This document shows, in pieces, positions 22,381-35,404 of a DNA stretch of 64,000 nucleotides (position 1 is the first letter of the stretch; every line of letters begins with the position of its first letter). The notes under the pieces were generated by a model. That model saw only the letters and a program-made list of their open reading frames with translations, ran no database searches and was not told the origin of the DNA. Made by a program: the position numbers and the translations under genes. The stretch spans positions 1,623,501-1,687,500 of the forward strand of contig JASJOG010000028.1 in the NCBI GenBank assembly GCA_030142905.1, given 5' to 3'. Source of the DNA: Heliopora coerulea (lineage: Eukaryota; Cnidaria; Anthozoa; Scleralcyonacea; Helioporidae).

Positions 22381-22424
22381 ACTATATATTAATAATGATA
22401 TAGATAAAATTTTACATGTTAGAA

Positions 22425-22645
22425 GTACGAGAGCTTGGAAATATCATGAAATGATAAATGAACGATCGACAAGCTCTATCCTCAGGAAAAAGGTTTCTGA
22501 GCCCCAGACGGGGATCGAACCCGCAACCTTCTGATGACCGATGAGAAGGTCTTTCTGGGACTCAGAAATCGTTTTTCTGAGGATAGAGCTTGACGATCGT
22601 TCATCTATCATCTCATGATATTTCCAAGCTCTCACACTTCTAACA
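22425..22645. repeat. Large inverted repeat made of two SINE tails
   Basis: The sequence from GAGCTTGGAAATATCATGA through AAGCTCTATCCTCAG to TTTCTGAG (about 22430-22500) is repeated in reverse complement at about 22560-22640. The loop of about 50 bases holds a truncated tRNA-like head (GATCGAACCCGCAACC). Two oppositely oriented SINE copies joined by deletion would explain it. Confidence 0.7.
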
Positions 22646-22759
22646 TATAAAATTTCATTTAACATCGTGTTTTTCTGAATGATACTATCCAAATGAACAT
22701 TAATATTGGAATAGTTAGCCGTGTCATCATTGATAAAAATTCTTATCCAGTACACAGTT

Positions 22760-25700
22760 CTAATGACACGAAACCACTAAGAGAGATACAAAGAGATACA
22801 GACACACAGATAGAAAGAGGCAAACAGAGAGAGATAGAAAAAGAGACAGAAACAGACAGAAAAATGAACAAAAACAAACCAACCAACATTTTGAGCATGG
22901 TGCAGCAAGAAGTTGCTAGCTTGACACCTCAGATTCCCATCATATCTTGTATTCTTTTATTTAATTCATTGTCCACAAAGCAAATGTACAGTAAAATAAG
23001 CATTTCACTAAACTGATGGCTAATCTAATGTTGGAGAAACCTTTTGGATGATGACGTCGAACCCTTCAAATTAAAGAAATTATGAATTTCTTAAATTTCA
23101 GACCGTACTAGATACTTAGTAGATCGCTCATTATTCATGACATTAGACAATTACCGATAATATCCACGCAGTCCAACCGTTCGAAGTAATATTCAGCAAT
23201 ACTTCCCGCAGCTTAGCAACGGTGTTTTCAAGATTTTTTTCAACACATCGTAGATCTCTACGCGTTCGGTTTTTTCCTTACGAAAGTAAAGCAAGGATGT
23301 CATTTGATATCCAACAATCACGGGGCGCCCCTCAAAAGCGTGGCCCCAAAATGTGACCAAAGTACCACCGCTTAATATGATTGTTTATCCTACCATATGT
23401 CCTTGCCCTAATTCTCCATTTCCTTATAGAAACCTCGGGTTACGCTACTGATTCCACTATTGTTTGTGATCGTTAGGACATGGAAACTTGTTGAATTCGG
23501 TGTAGTTTTACAGTCTCCCGCGTGACCAAAAAATGGCGGACATCTTGAACTTACACTTTCTTGAATAACTTCCAAATTTCTTATTCAAATACTTTAGTAT
23601 TTTGGATATATCTGTACAATAACTTAAGAGATGATATCAACTGTGTGTAGCCATAGGAATCGCGTTTTAAAGGAATATTTCTTTCAAATTCTTCAGCAGT
23701 ATGATTATCAGTATTCCTGTTAATTTCGTTGTCAACAGGCATATTTTAATCTGACCAGCCTCCTTTGCCTTCTGTGTCTGACGATATTTCTGACTTGTCA
23801 CGTGAGTTTCCATGTGCAAAAATTTTGTTTTAAATGTTAGGAAGTAATAAATTTAGCTCAATTTCACAAGTCGCTATATTGCCGAAATTCATGATAAAAA
23901 CATACCCGTGGTGTCTCAACCAAAGGTTAATGGCAAGGGTTACAGTGCGGGGAGTGTCAAGGGAGCAATACCCATAACTTTTAAGAAAAAGGACAGTAAA
24001 ACAAAAAGAAAAAAATTCTTATTCTTATTCTTCATTTTAATTTTGTTGGGTACAGTTTTGTGAAAGTTGACGAATACAAGGTAGACCCTGAGAATTAGTT
24101 AATATTTTAAAGGAGAATGAAACATAATGCACGTTGAAGAATATATTACTATTGTTGATATTCTTTCATAATAATCTCAACAACATCTTCACGATTCAAT
24201 TCACGTCAGATCTCCACTAATCACCTGACAGTAGGGTCATTTTTTGATCCTCACCATTGTAAAATTTGCTCTGTTGGATTTAAAACCTCCTCTCCTTCTT
24301 TTCCATTGCCATTTTTTATTTGTTGAGGTGACATCCCTATTTCATCCGCCAAAGCCCTGCAATCATTTCCGAAGGGCATTCGAACGTCTAATTTCTCACA
24401 AATGTACACTTGCGTCATATCAGGAAGGTTCTACACCATGTCCTGTTCAGGTATTAGAGAAGTGTCTTGATCCATGTTTTGTACTGCAACTGTTAATAAA
24501 ACGAAATGCCACGTCACGAAATAGATACACAATCTTACATATTATTATAAGATCAACTCGTAAAGAACGGATAAAATTTATTCGTTATGACGACAGCATG
24601 CACTAAAAGCAGGTTACTGAATCTTCTGCAGTTTTATCACATTTCATTTTTTCATTGGAAGTCTAGCCTTTTTCTTTTAAAATATCTATGTGAAACCGGC
24701 TACCAAGTAAATTTACTTCATTCTCGCTTGCCTTAACCCTACGCAGTGCTAGAAGTCATCGAGCTACATGTCCTGACGAGCCTCGGCAAAGAGTTTTAAC
24801 TGTCTAGGAGTAATGTGTCCCAGCAACTAAACACTAATGACGTGTCACTTAAAAAAGTAATTGCATCTTTGTATTCAACAAGGAGGAAATGTCCACACCC
24901 TATAACACCCGTCAAACTTCAGTTGTAATAATAATTTTCCACAGAAATCCTCGGTGTGATTGGTGCAGACGGTGGTGGACATTTCTAAACTGTTCATTAC
25001 TTGGCAATAGCGCATGTAAAAGGGGGACCTTATGTGGCTGAAACCCGTCCCTTTGCAGCCACAAAAATAATTTCAATTTTCGTCTACGAAAGAAAAATAT
25101 TGAAAAGTAACGTAAAATTAAAAGTGTCTATCGTAGAGGGTATGATACTTCTCACGAACAACGTGTGCCATACAATAATTTTCCGTCACCTTACCAGTGT
25201 GTTATGTAAAAGGACTGTCAACTCATAATGATGAAATTGGCCTTGTAAAGACTGTAAAATATAAAATATTCCTGAGGGAGTATTCCTTGAGAGCTCCCAA
25301 GCAAAATGCTATCTAACATGTTAGCCCTCTCTTACAAAAACCCTGGGTTGCGCCGTTATTATTTTGGTGGCGTACACTCGAATCCGGATAACAAAAACGG
25401 GCTGAAAGCTCGTCAGCCATCCATGTCTGCGCCTAACCATCCACAATGGCAAGTGAAGTGACTACACATTCACGTCATATTGGAACAAGTTTACCTCGGT
25501 TTCCTTGTTTCGTTAGTGGAGTTTTACATGATTTCGATGCTGATAAGAAGGATTCATGGATAAATTTGAAGATATGTGCAAAAAAAATTCTGTAGCTTCA
25601 TCCCAGGTTAAATCATTGAACTCTAAAAAGATTGAAACGATATCTCGTTGTTTCAGGCCTCACAATTGAAAAAAGCCGACACGGGGACAGCCATGTAGGT

Positions 25701-26618
25701 CAAAAACACGCATAGGGAAAAGTTCCGTTGAACCTTTACTATTTATTGACAGTTGATTCTGACAAATATGCAGTCTTACCAACATTATCCTATACGTACT
25801 AGGGCTAAAAAAGAAAACCGTCAAAAAATCTGAAATTTGTTACTTTTTTCGCATTAGGTTGCGTGTTTTATCGCGTAGGGGACTGGGTGACCTGCAAAGT
25901 GACCTACATGTCAGCCTCCATGTTGGCTTTAAAATACAGTGTGCTGGTATTGTTCCAGTCTTTTTAGAGTTCAACGGGTTAATTTAACTTTATCTTGTTC
26001 AGATGTCTGCCTTTGCTGAGTAGAATCGCCTGGCGCTAGCCAGATAAAATAATGCAAAACCAATCCGAGCAGAAAAGAACTAAGACGCTAACAACTTTAA
26101 ATCTTGTGCGCTTTGTTCGGAAGCGTTCTTATTAGAATAATAAATTCAAGCCATGCGATTGGTTAAACTACTGTTGCCACGCCGACTGACATGGGCTGGC
26201 ACCCGCTCTGCATTTTTCCGCGTTGCTGCACAGATAATTTGAATGCAGTTCCCGGCCGACGGTAGAAAGCGTTACACATTCTAGGACTGTCTGAAAACCT
26301 TATTCGATATAGCTTGTAACTTTTGTGAATACCAACAAAAATCCTCGACACAAAACAAATACACGTGGGCTATAAAGTGGTGTTTGATAGCATTTTCAAT
26401 TTCAAAATTCTTTCCACTACTAACTCTTAAATTTCACTTCAAGAACTCATCATAAGGAAAATGCGAAGGAAAATCATAAACGTGTCGTGCTTTTATTAAC
26501 TAAGAGAAAACTCCTTGAGTGTCTCTGCGGTGTGATAGAAACATGAATGGCATTATTTTAAGTGGAAGCTCGAGACATAGTGCAGTGTTTGTACAAGGCA
26601 TTTCACTTTGCACCAGGC

Positions 26619-26620
<2 letters not shown>
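22760..26620. other. Long stretch without recognisable gene
   Basis: Frames such as 24244-24606 (plus, 120 codons) and 22693-23016 (AGA/GACA-rich low complexity) show no family resemblance. No terminal inverted repeats were seen. Confidence 0.4.
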
Positions 26621-26621
<1 letters not shown>

Positions 26622-26678
<57 letters not shown>

Positions 26679-26689
26679 TTCTCTCTCTA
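26622..26689. repeat. (CT)n microsatellite bordering a LINE 5' end
   Basis: About 68 bases of near-perfect CT repeat; LINE coding sequence begins immediately after it. Confidence 0.95.
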
Positions 26690-29600
26690 TATGCATTGTA
26701 TATCAAAGATCGTATTAACTACAAATTACGTGGTGACATAGTGCCTACTAATTTGGAGATGTTAGTAGTTGAAATTTCCAAGCCAAATGTCAGGCCAATT
26801 ATTGTTGCCACTTGGTATAGACCACTGCAATCTTCAGTCAGTGCTTTTAGAGAGTTTGAAGACTTCCTTAAAGCTGTGGACACTGAGGGTAAAGAAACTT
26901 TGATAGTGGGAGATATCAATTGTGATATTTCAGAAACTTCAATTGATCCATTATGTGCCTTTACAAAGTTTCTTTATGAGGCTTATCAATTTACTCAGTT
27001 GATCACAGACTATACTGGAGTGACAGACCAATCTAAAACCCTGATTGATCACTTGCTAAGCAATGAGCCTCAAAACATGGTAGAAACAAGTGTTATTAAA
27101 ACCTGTATAAGTGACCATTACTTGATATATAGTGTCAGGAAATTTCAAACAATTAACAGTGAACCAAAATATATTGAAAGTCGAAACATGAAAAACTTTG
27201 ATCCACAATTGTTTGTCTCTGACCTTCAAAATGCTCAATGGGACCTCCTAGAACAATTTGAGGATACCAATGATATGGTTCATGTTTGGGAGAATATAAT
27301 TATAAAGATATTAGATGTTCATGCTCCCTTAAAAAGGAAGAGAATAAGAAATAAATCTTCACCTTGGCTTACTCCTGAAATTAAGAATTGATGTACAAAA
27401 GAGATAATTTAAAAAAGAAATCAATTTTAAATAAATCAAGGTCCACATTTGAAGCGTACAAACGTGCAAGAAATCAGATTAATGCTGCAATTAAAAAAGC
27501 TAAAATAAATTATCTTACAAAAGAAATAAATCATGACAGCCAAAGCAGCTGGCATACCTGGAGAGCAATTAATACTCTTTTAGGTCGAGAGTCAAAGGTC
27601 ACTGGAGTGATGGAACTAAATGTTGGTGAAAATGTTGTCACTAATCCACATTCAATATCTAAAATATTTAATGATCATTTTTCAAAAGTAGGTAGTAAGA
27701 TCAGTGAAAATATCCCACACACTTCCATCTCGCCAGAGACTTTTGTTAAAGAAAGCAATTCATGTTTTGAATTTTCTACAATTGCCTCTCCAGTTATTCG
27801 GCATATGCTTTCTACACTGTCCGTCCTCAAAGCTTCTGGTCTCGATAAGATTTCGGCTAAGACTCTGCGACTTGCTGCTCCAGTTATAAGTGGTCCTCTA
27901 AGCATTATATTTAATCAATCAATCCTAACAGGAATTTTTCCTGATAGGTGGAAAAATGCAAATGTCTTTCCGGCTTATAAGGGTAATGCCAAGGATGATC
28001 CAAATAACTATCGACCTATGGGGTGCTGGTGGCAAAGTGGTAGTGCACGTGTCTCTCACCACTGTAACTAGGGTTTGATTCCGGCCACGTGCAGTAATCT
28101 GATTAAAAGTTGTCTCGGTCACATGTGAGAAGAGTGTTGCCCAGTTTGACTCTACCAAGCATCGCAGGTTTTCTCCGGGTCCTCCGGTTTCCTCCTGTGA
28201 TAACACTGGATCCATGAGGGTAGGCCCTTACTGGACCTCTAGGGAGACCAACTCAGATAGCTGATAGGGTTATCCAGTATAAATAAAACCACTTTACCTT
28301 TACCTTTGCCAGTTGTAGCTAAAGTTTTTGAAAAACTTATTTTCAATCAAGTATATCATTACTTGAATGAAAATAACATTCTAAGTAAGTTTCAATCCGG
28401 GTTTAGGTCTGAGAACTCCACTGTCACTGCTCTCTTACAAACTACTGAAAATTGGTATAAAACATTGATTGTGGCTACATTAATGGAGTAGTTCTCATTG
28501 ACTTAAGTAAAGCGTTTGACACTGTTGACCATACAATTCTGTTGAAAAAAATTGAGTCTGTATGGAATCAATAACACTTCGTTAGAATGGTTCACTCCAT
28601 ACCTAGATGGCAGGCATCAGTGTTGTATGGTCAATGGTGTTCAGTCCGAACTCAAACCTATTACTACAGGAGTTCCTCAGGGATCCATCTTAGGTCCACT
28701 ATTATTTTTACTATACATCAATGACCTTCCAAACTGTTTGACATCTACCACTCCTGGTATGTATGCAGATGATACACAAATTACAGCTTCTGCTGAAACT
28801 GTAGATGATCTTCAAAATGTTTTAAATTACGATCTTAAAAATCTGCATACATGGCTCTGTGCAAATAAACTATCTGCTAATTCTACAAAAACAGAGTTTA
28901 TTGCAATAGCTTCTAATTATCGACTTAATCAGTTCACAACGGATCCTAAAATTAAACTTGATAATGAAGCTATTAAAAGAGTCACAAAATCTAAGTTGCT
29001 AGGTGTTATGTTAGATGACAAACTTCTTTGGGATACTCATGTAAATGAAATAATTATTCCAAAAGTTCTAAAGGGTTTGAGGATGCTTCGTCAATTACGA
29101 GATCTCCTTCCATTAACTAATTTGATCGAAGTATACAATGCACTCATATCCCCCCATTTTGATTACTGTTGTCTTATATGGGGAAATTGTGGCACTGTCT
29201 TAAAGAGCAAGCTTCAAAAACTCCAAAATAGAGCTGCTCGTATTATAACTCGATTAAGCTATGATATTAGGTCAACCACCATTCTTAACTCATTAAACTG
29301 GTGTAATCTAGAATCCAGGAGAAACCAAACAAAAGCCAATATGATGTATAAAATTGTAAATGGTAATGCTCCTGATCACTTAAAAGAATTGTTTTTGTTT
29401 GTCAATGAGACTCATGGTTACAATTTGAGAAATTCGGATGTAAATCTTAAAATTCCATTACCTCGAACCGAATACTCAAAACGCAGTTTAGCATACAGTG
29501 GTCCAGTATTATGGAATAATTTACCATCATCGATAAAATCTGTATCTTCTTTAAACATTTTCAAAAACTCTTTAAAATCTTATGACTTTGATATGTAAAT

Positions 29601-29758
29601 TGTTTGTAAATAATTTGTAAATAGTTACTAAATAGTTATATATGTCAATAGATATATTAATTTAAGTTTTTTGACTTTTTCAATTTTATCTTTTTTCTAA
29701 AACGGCTTCCTTGGAAAGCAATTGTGTAAAATTGAAGGAACTACCGTTTTCAAATAAA

Positions 29759-29760
<2 letters not shown>
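26690..29760 (+). mobile_element. LINE copy 1 (CR1/L2/jockey-like) with APE endonuclease and reverse transcriptase
   Basis: Reads ALYIKDRINYKLRGD, then the endonuclease motifs IIVATWYRPLQ, LIVGDINCD, IDHLLSNEP and ISDHYLIYSV. A stop or frameshift at 27389 precedes MYKRDNLKKKS, ASGLDKISAKTLRLAAPVIS and NNYRP. A SINE (28020-28302) interrupts the finger region. After it come [49 protein letters not shown] and the intact catalytic MYADDTQ. The C-terminus ends at 29598 (KNSLKSYDFDM). The 3' UTR closes with a hairpin-like AACGG...CCGTT segment and AAATAAAGTTC, then (TC)n. The copy is 5'-truncated at the CT tract and carries a few lesions, so it is relatively young. Confidence 0.9.
28020..28302 (+). 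mobile_element. tRNA-derived SINE inserted in LINE copy 1
   Basis: The head GGGTGCTGGTGGCAAAGTGG has an A box, and GGTTTGATTCC is a near-consensus B box. The body includes TTCTCCGGGTCCTCCGGTTT and the tail ends with CTTTACCTTTACCTTT. A few LINE bases between CCTAT and TTGCCAG were replaced, so the insertion was not clean. Confidence 0.8.
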
Positions 29761-29816
<56 letters not shown>

Positions 29817-29818
29817 TC
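29761..29818. repeat. (TC)n tract between LINE copies 1 and 2
   Basis: Nearly uninterrupted TC repeat that is both the 3' tail of LINE copy 1 and the 5' border of truncated LINE copy 2. Confidence 0.95.
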
Positions 29819-31517
29819 GCTATGTCAAACCAAGTAAATCTAAATTCGAATTTTCAGTAATCACAGCAGAAACAGTTAAAAATTTATTGGCCACGTTTTT
29901 GTTCCCAAAGCATCTGGTTTAGATAAAATTTCGACCAGGATACTTAAGTTTGCTGGTCCTGTAATAAGGTCACCTTTGAATTACATCTTTAATAAATCAA
30001 TTCCTTCTGGTATTTTCCCAGATAACTGGAAGAATGCGAAAGTGTTTCCAGTATATAAAGGAAATTCTAGAAATGATCCAAACAACTATTGGCCTATTTC
30101 TGTTTTGCCTGTTGTGGCTAAAGTATTTGAGAAACTTGTTTTTGAACAACTTTATTCACACTTCACTAAAAATGACATCTTAAGTAAGTTTCAGTCAGGG
30201 TTTTGATGTGGACGTTCTACTGTTACATCTCTTTTGCAAACAACCGAGAAATGATTCAAAAATATTGATAATGATTTCATTAATGGAGTAATACTTCTTG
30301 ATCTAAGCAAGGCATTTGACACTGTTGATGACGACATCCTATTGAATAAGTTAAGTATGTATGGGGTTAATGGAATTTCATTAAAATGGTTTTCCTCATA
30401 TTTAGCAGATAGATCTCAATGTTGTACTGTAACGGGGTTATATCCGAAATGAAACCGTTATCTACAGGTGTCCCACAAGGGTCTACCTTAGGACCACTTC
30501 TATTTCTGATCTATATCAATGACCTTCCCAACTGCTTAGATTTCACTTCGCCTGGCATGTTTGCTGATGACACACAGATTACAGCTACTGCGGAAACTGT
30601 TGATGAGCTCGAAAATATATTAAATTATGATGTCGAGAATTTGAAGGAGTGGCTCTGTGCAAACAAGCTCTCTGTTAATGAAACTAAAACTGAGTTCATC
30701 ACTATAACTTCTAGTTATAGATTAAAGCAGTTAGTACCTGAACCAAATATTAGGCTTGTTAGTAATATTTTAAAAAGGGTGTCAAAGGCAAAACTACTCG
30801 GCGTTTTAGTGGATGAAAAACTTAGTTGGGAATGTCATATAAATGAGGAAATTATCCCTAAAAGGGCTTAGGATGCTTCATGTTTTGCGAAATTTAATAT
30901 CAATACCCCAGTTGATATCTGTATACAATGCATTTGTAACTCCTCATTTCGATTATTGTAGTATGGTGTGGGGAAATTGTGGCACCGTTTTAAAAAATAA
31001 GCTCCAAAAATTACAAAATAGAGCTGCTCGAATCATAACAAGATCAGGTTATGAAATTAGTTCGAATGAAATTTTATCGAATCTAAATTGGTGCAATCTT
31101 GAAACTAGGAGAAAGCAACAAAAAGCCACCTTAATGTACAAAATCATTAATGGTTTTCCTCCAAATTATTTAAATGAAATGTTTACTCATGTTAATCAGA
31201 CTCACAATTATAATTTGCGAATGTCTGAGGTAAATGTAAAGATTCCAGTACCTAAGTCCGAGTATTTAAAACGTAGTTTAATGTATAGCGGTGCTGTATT
31301 ATGGAATCAACTACCATCAATGATCAAACAAGCATCTTCTGTAAATAATTTTAAGAAACTTATCAACTCTCATTATTTTTAATTTTTCATTTATTTATTT
31401 ATTTATTTATTTTTTTATTTTTATGACAAATTTGTACATAGTTAAATTTTATACTAGTAACGGTTTTCTTGAAAACCAATGTAAACATTGATAGAAACTA
31501 CCGTTGTTAAATAATGT
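29819..31517 (+). mobile_element. LINE copy 2, same family, 5'-truncated
   Basis: Starts inside the reverse transcriptase (KASGLDKISTRILKFAGP), then [53 protein letters not shown] and catalytic MFADDTQ. It ends with a C-terminus like copy 1 (KLINSHYF at 31382). Frame breaks occur at about 30206, 30419 and 30870. The 3' UTR has AACGGTTTTCTTGAAAACC...ACTACCGTT and AAATAATGTTC followed by (TC)n, matching copy 1. The endonuclease is missing. Confidence 0.9.
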
Positions 31518-31660
31518 TCTCTCTCTCTCTCTTTCTGTCTAGGTCTCTCTGTCTCTCTGTCTCTCTGTCTCTGTCTGTCTCTCTCTGTCTCTGTTTGTCT
31601 CTCGGTCTCTGTCTTCTGTTTCTCTGTCTCTCTCTGTCTCTTTCTGTGTGTGTCTGCGTG
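31518..31660. repeat. (TC)n then (TCTG)n microsatellite
   Basis: The tail of LINE copy 2 grades into TCTCTGTCTCTG-type repeats. Confidence 0.9.
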
Positions 31661-32727
31661 ACTTCTTCATGAGTACCCTGACTACTACTTCTTTTATAAC
31701 TACTTTACCACATGGTTTTTTAATTTACGCAGTTTAAGTTACTTTAAGCATCTGGTTCTCCTTTATAGATGCCCTATCAATTTCAACCACACAAATTCAT
31801 GCCTTAATTTTACAATTGAATTTTGTACATTGCCAAATTAACAAAAAGCTTCGAATACAAATCTGTCGTTTCAGTTCTTGCTCCAAATACTCTCACCTGC
31901 TGACACCACAGTGACAGTTCGCCGAACACAAACGCCTAAATATTTCCGTGTTTTTTATTAACTCAAAGAGATTTGTTTGTAAACAAATTTTAATTTTGGA
32001 GTATTATTTGACCTAAACTAGACTGATATGACATGCACGAAGAAAAATTTGTTCGCCTACGACGAAAACACAAAGATGTGCACAGCAGGGATGAGCCAAT
32101 CGTGAGAGAAAATAAACGACTTCTTCTCTTCTTCTGTAGCTCTCTGGTGCCACTTGCGCCCATTGTGAACCACAAGCTTTTGTGGTTGGCTTACTTTTCC
32201 TCCACAATCTCACCGTGGAAGTGTTTCCAATTCGACTAAGCACTGAAACATGGGGGCCTGATTTACATAAGGTCCTTATAATGTGGGGCTTACTACAAGA
32301 CAGCGAATTATATGGCGGCAGGCATTAAAACAAGCAATATTTGAAAACCTTACCAATTGTTTGTGGCACTCTTAACACATATCAGGCTTCAAAAATATTA
32401 ATTATAGATAGGGATCTCATGAATTATGTAGATAAACTTGAACTCTGCTAATCAACCTTTTTTTGCATACAGTTGTTGTACAATGAAAGATTGCAACAAC
32501 CGAAGATGTAAAAGGACGAAGAAAAAACAAAAGAAAACAAAGCATAAGGTGTAAAAAAGCATGAAAGAGTAAATATTTTTAGACCTCATTCCAGTGGTGT
32601 ACAAGAATATCTTGTTTATGAATACTTTGAAATGGTCATGGCGTATAGAAGTTAGATGGTCATTGACTTGGAGGAACAAAACTTCAAACAAATTACTCAA
32701 CATTTATTCTATATGACGCAAGATATA
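31660..32727. other. Non-coding stretch
   Basis: No recognisable exon or element. Overlapping short frames on both strands near 31990-32243 are unassigned. Confidence 0.4.
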
Positions 32728-33025
32728 CAGGGTGTCCCAAAAAAAACGAAAACTATTGAAATCACCAATAACAATTTAATTGTTAGAATTTGAATTCCTT
32801 AGCACTCTGTTGATCCCCACGAGTGCATAAATGATTGATATAAGTAATTTTATACATTCCCACGGGCAAAAAATCGCGCACTTTACAAGGCGATTTTCTT
32901 ACCTAAATTTTAATACATGCATCTTGTCAATATTTTACGCATCATTACGTTCAGCTTTTTCGTAGGGCATTCAAATTTTAACAATAAGTGATTTCAATAG
33001 TTTTCGTTTTTTTGGGGACACCCTG
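32728..33025. mobile_element. 298-bp mariner-type MITE
   Basis: The termini CAGGGTGTCCCAAAAAAAAC and GTTTTTTTGGGGACACCCTG are inverted repeats that continue inward as GAAAACTATTGAAATCAC and its complement, about 37 bp in all. TA dinucleotides flank both ends (32726-32727 and 33026-33027), the target duplication of Tc1/mariner elements. It has no coding capacity. Confidence 0.9.
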
Positions 33026-33029
33026 TAGT

Positions 33030-35085
33030 TTTGTCCATTGACATGAGCGATTAAGACACCCTAGCAATGGGCAACGCGCCACGTGCTGTGGGTTTGTTGG
33101 ACGAATTCAAATGTCTGTGAAGTAGCGAGAGAAAAAGGTAACGCTTAAAAATCCGACAGGTAGCATCTACGCCTTTGAAAATGGTGTCAGTTGACTAATT
33201 TGTCTCAAACGTCGTGTTCTCATTAGAACTAGAATAAAGTTAATCGACCGACATAATGATTTACAATTGAGAGACCGATAACAAACTGGGACAAATATTT
33301 TGCACCTTTTTTAATTTCCTTCCCGATATTTTCAACTTAGAGTCTAGCGACGCCTCGTCAAACTAATTCCTTGAATAAAGCGATCAGAAAAGAATTGAAA
33401 ATTAAATAACACTTGCCCGCAAGTTGAAGTTTGATTTAGATTCTGTCGAAGCGTTAGTAGAAGTATTATGGAGATATACATCCCTACCCATAAATCACAG
33501 CCAAAAAGTTTGTTCACATTAATATAATACCGCCCATTGGTAAGCAACCTCACGTGATTTCTACATTTCTATGAAGAGTTCAGTTGGATCTACTTCAAAC
33601 GTCAAGTCATTGGCGACTGTGGTATAATTTTCAGCAGAATTTCCAGTCACAGTTAAGTTTGGTTTAACTTCGTTATTGCTGAGTAAGAGACGTTCATTTT
33701 TTGTGTACGTGCCGGATATTGATTGTGAATCGTTTACTAATGACACTTCTAACAGTTGATCAGATTTCTGTGTCGATGAGTGGAAGTTTAACGTAATTTC
33801 TGAACTGTATAGGTTTAACAAGCGTTCTGAGAAACCTTATGAAATGATGGACGAATGTTCAATCCGTAACAGTTTTTATTATATATATTATTCATAGACA
33901 AATGGACACGAAGTTGAGATTCTTAAAGATGAAATTGTTCGTGAACTCTTGTACTAAAGGCAATGACACTCACAGGAAGTCGTTAGAGAAGTTACAATTC
34001 AAGAACTGTTATGAGAACGACAAAGTCAGCGCTATATTTAACTGAGACAGTGAACGTGGATTTGGTTCAATATAAGGTAGTCAGATTGTGAACGTAGATT
34101 TGAATCATTACCATCGTCTTTTGAAAACGACAATGCGCGATATTAACTTAGTGAGACGCCAAAGCCAAATATACTCAATAGCTTACATTATTTACACGTA
34201 AACGTGTTAGTAATGAGTACATGGAAAGTTTAGGTTTTTATAGTTAGTTTGTTGCTTTACAGTGTGCGTTCAAACTAGTTGTCGACGGCAGTAAGAAAGT
34301 TTCAGCAATCAGAACTGCACTAGTAGAACCAAATTGCTAATGATTCAACAAGCAAACTTAAGATATCTGCTCGCTTTTGAATGTTTTATAATAATGAGCA
34401 ATATGTGGTCGACGCTATAACTTTCAGTCTTGACTCTGTCGAAGAAAAATGTTTTTCCAATGCTTTTTTTCACGTATATATGTATCAGCAAGAGTGATAT
34501 TGTCGAATTTGGAATACTCAAATGATCGGGTAAAGCTTGTAGTAAGAACTCACGTGCTTTAGTTGATAATTTAATCACCCTAATGCTCGGTGCAAAACGA
34601 TGAGACGGAACTTTAAGTAGTGAATCTGTTTATCCAGCATTTGGTATTACTGCTCACTACTTACAAGTATGTTGAAGTATATTCGTACGTCTGGGTTAGA
34701 ATACGACTTTGTGCGGACTGATATTGCTTTTCCTTGTCAGTTATTCTCGCAGACTAATCTTATGTAGTGAAACGGTTAGTATCCTGCTGTTGTACTAATG
34801 AACTAACTTTAACCCAGTCACTGTCAAATGGTTTCATATTATACCAGAAGGCTACTTGAGGTTACTTTACAGGGTTCGAACCAAGATTTGGGTTACTGGG
34901 CTGCTGTTTTATCAACTGGTTATCGAACTAATTGGAGCTAGTAATTGGTTCTGGTTGAACCAATATAACTTGTACGGGAATTCTTGCGACCCACTTAACA
35001 CTTACGAGTGAGGATGTGCTGTGTTTCAATTCTAGGTAAGAGTCATCCTCAGGGTAACATGAAGAGGAAATTTTATTGAAAACCA
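33030..35085. other. Non-coding stretch
   Basis: Low-complexity-free but unrecognised. The frames at 33561-33821 and 34345-34578 (minus) have no family resemblance. I looked for long terminal repeats and found none. Confidence 0.35.
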
Positions 35086-35089
35086 ATTG

Positions 35090-35170
35090 ACTCGATAGCT
35101 CAATTGGTAAAGTAGAGGACAGTAACCAAAACGTTGTGACTTCCAATCCCGTGCAGGTTAATTCGATTTT
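35090..35170 (+). mobile_element. tRNA-like SINE head
   Basis: GACTCGATAGCTCAATTGGT carries an A-box-like core, and TTGTGACTTCCAATCCCGTG a degenerate B box. The 3' half diverges from a real tRNA, so it is called SINE-derived. Confidence 0.5.
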
Positions 35171-35212
35171 TTCAAGTTGACTGTCGCAGTGTGTGGGTCT
35201 GCCGTAAAGGTG

Positions 35213-35332
35213 TCATATTTCTTTGTTGAACAACTTGACCTGCTCAAATTGTTCTATAATATTATAAAAGCTTATATTTCTTTGTTGGGCAACTTGACCT
35301 TCTCAAATTGTTCTATAAAATTATAAAAGCTC
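35213..35332. repeat. Tandem duplication of a ~62-bp unit
   Basis: Two adjacent copies of TATTTCTTTGTTGAACAACT TGACC...CTCAAATTGTTCTATAA..ATTATAAAAGCT differ at only a few positions. Confidence 0.8.
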
Positions 35333-35404
35333 AGCCGATCTTAAAATATCAGAATTTTAAAATATCACATTAACGTCTCTTATATGTAAGTTACGCCGTA
35401 CTGT

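Noticed and set aside
24244..24606. 120-codon plus-strand frame as a gene
   Set aside because: No recognisable domain, no clear start context and no splice-partner exons.
26519..26720. Frame reading LSLSLSLS before the LINE endonuclease
   Set aside because: It is the (CT)n tract read through; the real element begins after the repeat.
35090..35170. Functional tRNA gene
   Set aside because: The B box is degenerate and the cloverleaf cannot be completed.
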